Under the pieces are notes generated by a model. It was not told where the DNA came from. It worked only from the letters and a program-made list of their open reading frames with translations, and did not search any database. Below, one piece after another: positions 1 through 4,681 of a stretch of DNA of 7,350 nt (within the stretch, counting starts at the first letter, position 1; the number at the start of each line of letters is the position of its first letter). The translations under genes and the position numbers were made by a program. Source of the stretch: an uncultured Flavobacterium sp. (GTDB lineage: Bacteria; Bacteroidota; Bacteroidia; Flavobacteriales; Flavobacteriaceae); the NCBI RefSeq assembly GCF_946479975.1, contig NZ_CAMLIX010000236.1, forward strand, positions 1 to 7,350, written 5' to 3'.

Positions 1-14
1 AAGGAGAATAAAAA

Positions 15-473
15 ATGTCATTAAAAATAGGAGATATAGTTCCGAATTTTACTGCGAAAGACAATCACGGAGAAACTTTTGAAAGCCAGAGTGTTTTAGG
101 AAGAAAACCATTGGTAATTTATTTTTACCCAAAAGATAATACACCCGGATGTACAACAGAAGCCTGCAGTTTTCGGGATCAATATGAAGATTTCAAAGAT
201 TTAGGAGCTGAGGTAATCGGGATTAGCAGTGATAGTGTAAAATCACATCACAAGTTTGCTGTAAAACACCAACTGCCTTTTATTTTGCTTTCTGATCGAG
301 ATAAAAGATTAAGAAAGCTTTTTGGAGTGCGCAACAATTTATTCGGACTTCTGCCGGGCCGTGTCACTTATATTATTGATAAAAATGGCTTGGTGATTTC
401 GATATTTGACAGCGTAAATGCTGCTAAACATATTCCGAAAGCATTAGAAACCGTAAAAGAATTAGTATTATAA
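15..473 (+). CDS. bcp: Thiol peroxidase of the BCP/PrxQ peroxiredoxin family
   Basis: A cytoplasmic peroxiredoxin that reduces hydrogen peroxide and organic hydroperoxides, normally recycled by thioredoxin. The 152-residue length is typical of BCP/PrxQ proteins. The peroxidatic Cys46 lies in the PGCTTEAC motif (residues 44-51). Pro39, Thr43 and Arg116 sit where the family's active-site residues are expected. Cys51, five residues after Cys46, is the likely resolving cysteine, as in atypical 2-Cys PrxQ enzymes that form an intramolecular disulfide. No signal peptide is seen. The ATG at 15 is preceded by AAGGAG at 1-6, a Shine-Dalgarno-like sequence unusual among the genes here; it fixes the start, since the frame begins at the family's usual MxLxxGDxxP N-terminus. 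manA follows after 46 bases with no terminator between, so the two may be cotranscribed. The promoter lies outside the window. The family call is firm; the electron donor is inferred. Confidence 0.95.
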   Translation: MSLKIGDIVPNFTAKDNHGETFESQSVLGRKPLVIYFYPKDNTPGCTTEACSFRDQYEDFKDLGAEVIGISSDSVKSHHKFAVKHQLPFILLSDRDKRLRKLFGVRNNLFGLLPGRVTYIIDKNGLVISIFDSVNAAKHIPKALETVKELVL

Positions 474-519
474 AAAGAAATAAATAGAATTAATTAAACA
501 AATATATTAGCCTAAAAAC

Positions 520-1488
520 ATGAGCCAAAATTTATACCCTTTACAATTTGAACCGATTTTGAAAGAAAGAATCTGGGGAGGAGAAAAACTAAAAACAATT
601 CTAAACAAACCAATCGTTTCTAAAATTACTGGTGAGAGCTGGGAATTATCTACTGTAGAAGGAGATGTAAGTGTGGTTGCAAATGGAGATCTTAAAGGAA
701 AATCTTTAATGGATTTGATCGATGAAACTCCAGATGCCGTGTTAGGAACTAAAGTTTATGAGCGTTTTGGAAAACAATTTCCACTGCTTTTTAAATATTT
801 GGATGCAAGAGAAGATCTTTCAATTCAAGTTCACCCAAACGATAAGCTAGCAAAAGAACGTCATAATTCATTTGGAAAAACAGAAATGTGGTACGTAATG
901 CAGGCAGATGCCGATGCGAGAATTATTGTTGGTTTTAAAGAAGATTCTAGTAAAGAAGAATATTTAAAACATTTAAATGATAATACTTTGGTTTCGATCT
1001 TAGACGATGTAAAAGCAAAATCTGGAGATGTTTTCTTTTTAGAAACAGGAACAGTCCACGCGATTGGTGCAGGTTTGGTTGTGGCAGAAATTCAGCAGAC
1101 TTCTGATATTACGTACAGATTATACGATTTTGATCGTGTAGATGCACAAGGAAATAAAAGAGAATTACACGTAGATCTTGCATTGGATGCGATTAACTAC
1201 AACAAAGTAGAGACTCAGAAAAAATACGACGATAAAGTAAATGCTTCAAACACGGTTGTAGACTGCCCTTATTTTACTACTAATTTTCTTCCTTTAGAAG
1301 GTAAACTTGAAGTTGTTAAAAACGGACATTCATTTACAGTATATATGTGTATTGAAGGTGATTTTGAAATTGAATACAACGGTTTTAAAAACACCTATAA
1401 AAAAGGAGATACTGTTTTGGTTCCAGCTGCGATAAATGCATTTAGCTTGACTGGAAATGCTTCTATTTTAGAAATTTACATTTCTTAA
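520..1488 (+). CDS. manA: Mannose-6-phosphate isomerase, class I (short type)
   Basis: A cytoplasmic zinc enzyme that interconverts mannose 6-phosphate and fructose 6-phosphate, linking glycolysis to GDP-mannose supply for glycans or to mannose use. The 322 residues match the short bacterial class I type rather than the roughly 390-residue E. coli form. The cupin metal site is visible: Gln103 and His105 in QVHPND, Glu122 in FGKTEMWY, and His180 in TVHAIGAG. Arg200 in DITYRLYDF fits the catalytic arginine. The N-terminal PLQFEPILKERIWGG is characteristic of the family, and the last 70 or so residues form the C-terminal beta domain. The start ATG has an A-rich leader (CCTAAAAAC) and no Shine-Dalgarno, normal for Bacteroidota. 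It follows bcp by 46 bases, perhaps in one transcript. The family is certain; no residue appears missing. Confidence 0.97.
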   Translation: MSQNLYPLQFEPILKERIWGGEKLKTILNKPIVSKITGESWELSTVEGDVSVVANGDLKGKSLMDLIDETPDAVLGTKVYERFGKQFPLLFKYLDAREDLSIQVHPNDKLAKERHNSFGKTEMWYVMQADADARIIVGFKEDSSKEEYLKHLNDNTLVSILDDVKAKSGDVFFLETGTVHAIGAGLVVAEIQQTSDITYRLYDFDRVDAQGNKRELHVDLALDAINYNKVETQKKYDDKVNASNTVVDCPYFTTNFLPLEGKLEVVKNGHSFTVYMCIEGDFEIEYNGFKNTYKKGDTVLVPAAINAFSLTGNASILEIYIS

Positions 1489-1510
1489 CATATATTCTAA
1501 AGATTATCTG

Positions 1511-1518
1511 TACTTTTG
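1511..1518 (+). promoter_or_regulatory. Putative -7 promoter box for the 88-residue gene
   Basis: TACTTTTG matches the Bacteroidota primary-sigma -7 consensus TAnnTTTG exactly. It lies 24 bases before the ATG at 1543. I see no TTG -33 element at the expected distance, so this is a half-supported promoter. If real, the small gene can be expressed separately from manA, which ends only 22 bases upstream of the box. Confidence 0.5.
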
Positions 1519-1542
1519 CAGACAAATTAAAATTATAATAAA

Positions 1543-1809
1543 ATGGCAAACGTTAAAAATTTAAAGAAAGACATCAACTTCGTATTAGGAGATATTATTG
1601 AAGCAGTTTACTTGTTCGAGATGTCAACAACAGGAAATCCAACTCCAGAAACGAATGCTTTGATCGATGAAGCTATTGCTGCATTCGATACTTTGATTAC
1701 AAAAGTGAACGCAAAGAACGTTGAAAATAAAAAAGCACACTTCAAACAAATTAATGTTGAATTAGAACAAACTGCTAATCAATTGGTTGAAAAGATCAAC
1801 GCATTATAA
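1543..1809 (+). CDS. Small helical protein of unknown function
   Basis: An 88-residue protein without signal peptide, membrane segment or cysteine, so probably cytoplasmic. It is rich in Lys, Glu, Asn and Ala with regularly spaced Ile, Leu and Val, suggesting two or three amphipathic helices: about residues 5-28, 35-56 and 60-87, with a Gly-Asn-Pro-Thr-Pro break near 31-35. I recognise it only as resembling conserved hypothetical proteins of Flavobacteriaceae; no function is known to me. It begins 54 bases after manA, has a TAnnTTTG box of its own, and is followed by the tRNA-Thr promoter. No terminator hairpin is visible between its stop and the tRNA, so some readthrough into the tRNA is possible. 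The ATG at 1543 has an A/T-rich leader and no Shine-Dalgarno. It is probably real, given codon use like its neighbours and a good leader. Confidence 0.8.
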   Translation: MANVKNLKKDINFVLGDIIEAVYLFEMSTTGNPTPETNALIDEAIAAFDTLITKVNAKNVENKKAHFKQINVELEQTANQLVEKINAL

Positions 1810-1813
1810 GAAA

Positions 1814-1832
1814 AAAAAAGTGTAAAAAAGTG
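1814..1832 (+). repeat. Tandem A-tract direct repeat upstream of the tRNA promoter
   Basis: AAAAAAGTG occurs at 1814-1822 and again at 1824-1832, a 10-base period close to one helical turn. It ends 10 bases before the -33 TTG of the tRNA promoter. Phased A-tracts in this position suggest a curved, UP-element-like activator of a stable-RNA promoter. That role is inference. Confidence 0.45.
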
Positions 1833-1842
1833 CAGATTTATT

Positions 1843-1872
1843 TTGGGAAAACGAAAAACCGCTTTATATTTG
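1843..1872 (+). promoter_or_regulatory. Promoter of tRNA-Thr (TTG-N19-TATATTTG)
   Basis: TTG at 1843-1845 is separated by exactly 19 bases from TATATTTG at 1865-1872. This agrees with the Bacteroidota promoter pattern of a -33 TTG and a -7 TAnnTTTG. Transcription would start near 1879, about 10 bases before the mature tRNA, leaving a very short 5' leader for RNase P. It is the best promoter in the window. Confidence 0.85.
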
Positions 1873-1887
1873 CACCCGTAATGAGTC

Positions 1888-1961
1888 GCCAGCGTAGCTC
1901 AGTTGGCTAGAGCAGCTGATTTGTAATCAGCAGGTCGTGGGTTCGAGTCCCTCCGCCGGCT
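1888..1961 (+). tRNA. tRNA-Thr, anticodon UGU
   Basis: The 74 bases fold as a cloverleaf. The acceptor stem is 1888-1894 with 1954-1960 and discriminator U at 1961. The D stem is GCTC 1897-1900 with GAGC 1910-1913. The anticodon stem is GCTGA 1915-1919 with TCAGC 1927-1931. The T stem is 1937-1941 with 1949-1953 around the loop TTCGAGT. The seven-base anticodon loop 1920-1926 holds TGT at 1922-1924, which decodes ACA and possibly other ACN threonine codons. The discriminator is followed by CAACG, so CCA is not encoded and must be added. Two non-Watson-Crick pairs stand out: A4-C69 (1891/1957) in the acceptor stem and U50-U64 (1938/1952) in the T stem. A strong promoter upstream and a terminator seven bases downstream argue that it is an expressed, stand-alone gene and not a relic. 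Confidence 0.97.
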
Positions 1962-1967
1962 CAACGT

Positions 1968-1999
1968 AAAACCATCACTTTTTAGTGATGGTTTTTTTT
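1968..1999 (+). terminator. Intrinsic terminator of the tRNA-Thr gene
   Basis: ACCATCACT (1971-1979) pairs perfectly with AGTGATGGT (1984-1992) around a TTTT loop. Three further A-T pairs (1968-1970 with 1993-1995) extend the stem. The T run 1992-1999 supplies the U-tract. It lies just after the tRNA 3' end, so the tRNA is a single-gene transcript. Confidence 0.93.
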
Positions 2000-2017
2000 A
2001 TGCTTAATTGTAAGGTT

Positions 2018-2125
2018 AAATTCCAATTTTTAAATTCCAAATTCCAAGGTTTCAGGTTTTAAAGTTTCAGGCTCCAAGTTTGAATTTGGAATTTGGAATT
2101 TTTTAATTTAATTTTTATTTGGAAT
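2018..2125. repeat. Palindromic intergenic repeat built from AAATTCCAA units
   Basis: AAATTCCAA appears at 2018-2026, 2032-2040 and 2039-2047. Its reverse complement TTGGAATTT appears at 2086-2094 and 2093-2101, with a shortened copy TTGGAAT at 2119-2125. The arms 2032-2047 and 2086-2101 are a perfect 16-base inverted repeat around a 38-base centre that holds two direct copies of GTTTCAGG (2049-2056 and 2064-2071). No open frame or target-site duplication is obvious. Low-complexity TTCCAA-type repeats seem familiar from Flavobacterium intergenic regions, but that is recollection, not a search. It fills the gap between the tRNA terminator and the next promoter and could be a REP- or MITE-like element. 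Confidence 0.75.
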
Positions 2126-2133
2126 ATTTTTCC

Positions 2134-2141
2134 TATGTTTG
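2134..2141 (+). promoter_or_regulatory. Putative -7 promoter box for the DUF5362-like gene
   Basis: TATGTTTG matches TAnnTTTG exactly and lies 26 bases before the ATG at 2168. No TTG is found 17-23 bases upstream; the region there is a T-rich edge of the palindromic repeat. The tRNA terminator upstream means this gene needs a promoter of its own, which strengthens the call. Confidence 0.55.
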
Positions 2142-2167
2142 TTAGATAACCTAAAAACATTTTACTA

Positions 2168-2626
2168 ATGGAAGAAAATTCAGTATTTGAGAAATTTGAA
2201 TTACAGCTGGACAGTACAGCAAAAGATTTTATTAAAGAAATAGCAAAATGGGCTTATTTCTTGTCTATTCTAGGTTTTATAGGAATTGGACTTTTACTTT
2301 TAATTGCCGTTTTTGCAGGTACATTGTTTTCTGCAATGGGAAGTACAATGCCTGGAATGGGGGCTTACGGAAGTTCTTTTGGGGCAGCAATGGGTGCGAT
2401 CTACTTTTTATTGGCCGCTTTTTATTTCTTCCCAGTTTATTATTTATTTAAGTTTAGCTCAAATGCAAAAAAGGCTTTTAGAGATAACGATTCAGAAACT
2501 CTGACAGCTTCTTTTGGATACCTTAAATCGCATTATAAGTTTATTGGTATTCTTATGGTTGTCTTTTTAGCGATGTATGCGCTTTTCTTCGTATTTGCAA
2601 TTGTTGGTGGTTTACTAGCTCGTTAA
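2168..2626 (+). CDS. DUF5362-like inner-membrane protein
   Basis: A 152-residue integral membrane protein with three predicted transmembrane helices: about residues 28-54, 73-94 and 126-150. The N-terminus (1-27) is acidic and amphipathic, with the pattern FEKFELQLDSTAKDFIKE. A Gly/Met/Ser-rich loop (57-72) joins helices 1 and 2. A charged segment of about 30 residues (95-125), containing NAKKAFRDND and LKSHYK, separates helices 2 and 3. I place it in the DUF5362 family from memory of similar flavobacterial proteins; no biochemical role is known to me, and no catalytic motif or cysteine is visible. It stands alone: the tRNA terminator lies upstream, its own -7 box is at 2134, and a bidirectional terminator follows 22 bases after its stop. 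The leader is A-rich with no Shine-Dalgarno. It is a real gene with high confidence; the family name is moderately sure. Confidence 0.85.
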   Translation: MEENSVFEKFELQLDSTAKDFIKEIAKWAYFLSILGFIGIGLLLLIAVFAGTLFSAMGSTMPGMGAYGSSFGAAMGAIYFLLAAFYFFPVYYLFKFSSNAKKAFRDNDSETLTASFGYLKSHYKFIGILMVVFLAMYALFFVFAIVGGLLAR

Positions 2627-2648
2627 ATCTTAAAAAATGTCGATATAA

Positions 2649-2678
2649 AAAAAGCCCTGAAATTTTTCAGGGCTTTTT
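2649..2678. terminator. Bidirectional intrinsic terminator between convergent genes
   Basis: A stem of about 13 pairs with core AGCCCTGA (2653-2660) against TCAGGGCT (2667-2674) is flanked by an A run at 2647-2653 and a T run at 2674-2678. The symmetry gives a U-tract on either strand. It lies 22 bases after the + strand gene stop at 2626 and 16 bases past the - strand gene stop at 2695, so it can end both transcripts. Confidence 0.92.
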
Positions 2679-2694
2679 GTTGGTTGAATATTTA

Positions 2695-3426
2695 TTATTC
2701 TGCTTTTTCTGCTGCTGGTTGTTGTTTCTTCAAATCATCAACATATTTTGTTAGTTTCTTTCCGTAAAATGACTTTGCTACTTTTGGCGTCATCGATTTC
2801 TGAATTGTGTCAAGAAACTTTAAATTGATATCATAAATCTCTGCCAAGGCAATATATGGTGAAACTTCATGGTCTTTATTGTTCAAAGCAAAGTTGGTAG
2901 CGTACAAATATTTTCTTTTAATATTAGATTCTTGCAGTTTAGTAATGCTGTCCACTGCTTTTTGATCTTGTCTTTTTAATGCTCTAAAACGAGGTTCTAC
3001 CAATGAAAGATTTTCGTCAACAAAACGATTGTTTATTTTTGCATACTGCTCGTACAACTCTTGATTTTTAGATCCTGTTATTTTTGCGTCAGCAATATAA
3101 CGATCCAAATTAGTGTTGATCGTGATATTACCAGGTTCTGCAAAAAACAAAATGTTGTTATCTAATGAATTGGTAACGCCACGGTCTAAAAATAAATACA
3201 ATACTTGTGGAGAATCTAATGTAATATTGCTTTCAAAAGTTGAATTTCCGTCTATTTTAATACTGTCAATTGCAATAAGAGAAGTGTCAACAATTTTTTG
3301 GATGTATAGTGTTCCCTTTTTTAATCCTTTAATGTTTCCGGTAATATGTACATTACCAGAAGTTTCTTTTTTGCTGCAAGATGCCAGTAGAGCAAGAGTA
3401 ACAAAAGCAATTAATGTTTTTTTCAT
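2695..3426 (-). CDS. DUF4369-type lipoprotein without a thioredoxin domain
   Basis: A 243-residue exported lipoprotein. Residues 1-17 form a signal peptide ending in the lipobox LLASC, with Cys17 the lipidated residue. The following SKKE is basic, unlike the acidic surface-export signals of many Bacteroidota lipoproteins, so a periplasm-facing location is a guess. Residues 26 to about 125 form the beta-rich domain I read as DUF4369: VHITGNIKGLKKGTLYI, then IAIDSIKIDGNSTFE, then ILFFAEPGNITINTN. Residues 125-243 are helical and Lys/Gln-rich. In Bacteroidota this domain usually precedes a TlpA/AhpC-like thioredoxin domain with CxxC. Here Cys17 is the only cysteine, so no redox site exists. The gene stops cleanly at a terminator, so this looks like a natural short form. 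A weak -7 box (TTATTTTG, - strand, 3450-3457) precedes it. Function unknown. Confidence 0.85.
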   Translation of the reverse strand: MKKTLIAFVTLALLASCSKKETSGNVHITGNIKGLKKGTLYIQKIVDTSLIAIDSIKIDGNSTFESNITLDSPQVLYLFLDRGVTNSLDNNILFFAEPGNITINTNLDRYIADAKITGSKNQELYEQYAKINNRFVDENLSLVEPRFRALKRQDQKAVDSITKLQESNIKRKYLYATNFALNNKDHEVSPYIALAEIYDINLKFLDTIQKSMTPKVAKSFYGKKLTKYVDDLKKQQPAAEKAE

Positions 3427-3449
3427 TGGTGGTTTATTAGATTTGGCTG

Positions 3450-3457
3450 CAAAATAA
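3450..3457 (-). promoter_or_regulatory. Weak -7 box for the DUF4369 lipoprotein gene
   Basis: On the - strand this reads TTATTTTG, one mismatch from TAnnTTTG, 23 bases before the start codon. No TTG occurs at the -33 distance. An upstream terminator at 3501-3540 separates this gene from the neighbouring lipoprotein gene, so some promoter is needed here. Confidence 0.3.
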
Positions 3458-3500
3458 AGAAAATAGTTTAAATGTAAAGAGGCTTAAGTTTTATTTTTAT

Positions 3501-3540
3501 AAAAAAAATAAATCCCAATCTATTTCTAAATTGGGATTTA
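3501..3540 (-). terminator. Intrinsic terminator of the Thr-rich lipoprotein gene
   Basis: The 11-base arms 3509-3519 and 3530-3540 (core AATCCCAAT / ATTGGGATT) pair perfectly around a 10-base loop. The A run 3501-3508 gives a U-tract only in the - direction. It follows the stop codon at 3561 by about 20 bases and separates the two - strand lipoprotein genes into different transcripts. Confidence 0.88.
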
Positions 3541-3560
3541 AAGTATAGTGTGAAAAGGTT

Positions 3561-4388
3561 TTACATCGATAAATTAAATGAAGCTCCGTTTTCGTGTGTG
3601 TAAGTATAAAACTCATCGCAATCTCCATTTCCGTAATCGACTACACCGTTTAAGATGCCACCTTGAATTTTTAACTGGCCTTTAGAGATAAATGTACAGT
3701 TGTATCTTTTAGTTAATGTTTGTTTAACGGTCAAAGTCAGCGTTGTGCCGTCTGATGCTGTTACGGTATGAGTTCCGTCTGTAATTTCGTAAACATTGTC
3801 AGATAATACATAAGGCGTGTCAACTCCTGCAGTTTGTTTGGTTGTATAGGTTCCAGAATTGGTATAAACTGCACCTTTTTTATCAGTAAGTTTACCGTTG
3901 GTTATTTTGCGAGTCCATTGCGGGATAGTAGGTACAGTCGTTGTATTCGTGTACTCAATAGTTCCCTCTAGTTTAATATCTGTAATTGAATAGCCAATTC
4001 TTTCAATCGTCATTTTGCTTCCAGTTGTAGTGATTGGTCCAGAAAGAGTTATTTTTAGTTTTCCTTTTCTAGTTAAATTGTTTTCATCTTTACATCCAGT
4101 ACCAAAATCAATTAGAAATTCTTTTGGATATTCTGATCCGCTTGGTGACGTGATTGTAATTGCGGCGCAGATTCCAACAACGGTTTCAGTTGTTTTTGCT
4201 GTAGTAGAGGCTGTAGTTACTGCAAGGCCGGTACTAAGGTCCATTTCGTTTGAAGTATCAATCGCAATCGATGCTCCAATATTGGTAAGATCTGTAGAAG
4301 CAGTGCCTTCGTTGTTGTCATTAGAACAGGAGAAGAGCGAAAATGCTGACACACAAATCAGTGCGAGTAATATAGCGGTTTTTTTCAT
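3561..4388 (-). CDS. Thr-rich cysteine-containing lipoprotein of unknown function
   Basis: A 275-residue exported lipoprotein. The signal peptide (1-20) ends in the lipobox LFSC with Cys21. The next residues, SNDNNE, are Ser/Asn/Asp/Glu-rich, resembling the acidic lipoprotein export signal that sends Bacteroidota lipoproteins to the cell surface. Residues 29-70 are a Thr/Ser-rich linker. The rest is predicted all-beta, with four further cysteines at 74, 99, 231 and 257. Cys99 lies in IDFGTGCKDENN followed by RKGKLKITLSG. Cys257 lies in VDYGNGDCDEF. These two segments look like related Asp-Tyr/Phe-Gly-x-Gly-(x)-Cys motifs, so the protein may contain two similar halves or two disulfides. I know such motifs from uncharacterised Bacteroidota lipoproteins; no function is known. 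Its terminator is at 3501-3540. I find no convincing promoter in the AT-rich 240 bases upstream. Codon use resembles its neighbours. Confidence 0.83.
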   Translation of the reverse strand: MKKTAILLALICVSAFSLFSCSNDNNEGTASTDLTNIGASIAIDTSNEMDLSTGLAVTTASTTAKTTETVVGICAAITITSPSGSEYPKEFLIDFGTGCKDENNLTRKGKLKITLSGPITTTGSKMTIERIGYSITDIKLEGTIEYTNTTTVPTIPQWTRKITNGKLTDKKGAVYTNSGTYTTKQTAGVDTPYVLSDNVYEITDGTHTVTASDGTTLTLTVKQTLTKRYNCTFISKGQLKIQGGILNGVVDYGNGDCDEFYTYTHENGASFNLSM

Positions 4389-4632
4389 AGTGGTTTTCGT
4401 TTTTGGTTTTAGATAAAAGGCAATTAAATTTAATAAAAAAATTATTGCTAAAAAAATATCTTTAATCTTTTATCATAGTGTATATAAACGGTTTTTTGAA
4501 AAAAAAATTATACGCAACGTCAAAAAAAAATATTTATTGTTGAAAAGCCAGAAAGAGTCTACAATATTCAATTTTTTTAATTTCTTATTTCTACCATTTT
4601 ATGCTTAATTATTTATGTAAATGACTGAAAAT
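4389..4632. other. AT-rich intergenic region without a recognisable gene
   Basis: This stretch upstream of the lipoprotein gene (- strand) and beyond the htpG terminator is very AT-rich, with many A and T runs. I see no open frame with a credible start, no tRNA fold and no clear TAnnTTTG box on the - strand. It should contain the promoter of the lipoprotein gene, perhaps a non-consensus or regulated one. Confidence 0.6.
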
Positions 4633-4661
4633 AAAAAAGCTGTCCAATTTGGACAGCTTTT
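4633..4661 (-). terminator. Intrinsic terminator of htpG
   Basis: AAAAGCTGTCC (4635-4645) and GGACAGCTTTT (4651-4661) pair perfectly over 11 bases around an AATTT loop. The A run 4633-4638 provides the U-tract in the - direction. It begins 20 bases after the htpG stop codon. Confidence 0.92.
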
Positions 4662-4681
4662 AGTAAGAAGTATTTTTAAGC

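Noticed and set aside
1961..1963. A possible encoded CCA tail of tRNA-Thr.
   Set aside because: The bases after the acceptor stem are TCA, that is, discriminator T then CA; the CCA is not encoded.
2018..2125. A CRISPR array or insertion sequence made of the TTCCAA repeats.
   Set aside because: The units are 9 bases, overlapping and inverted, with no regular spacers, no cas genes and no transposase.
510..2160. The 11-base string CCTAAAAACAT in the leaders of manA (511-521) and the DUF5362-like gene (2150-2160).
   Set aside because: It sits at different distances from the two starts and is an A-rich string expected by chance in such DNA; I see no supporting structure.
2248..2504. Two overlapping + strand open frames (2248-2451 and 2304-2504) inside the DUF5362-like gene.
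   Set aside because: They lie in other frames of a well-supported membrane protein gene, have odd compositions (Trp/Cys/Phe-rich) and no leader of their own.
3113..3457. A 114-codon + strand open frame antisense to the DUF4369 lipoprotein gene.
   Set aside because: It is antisense to a gene with a clear lipobox and domain, and its product has no recognisable features.
4015..4416. A 133-codon + strand open frame antisense to the Thr-rich lipoprotein gene.
   Set aside because: The Val-rich product mirrors the Thr-rich codons on the other strand; there is no promoter or leader.
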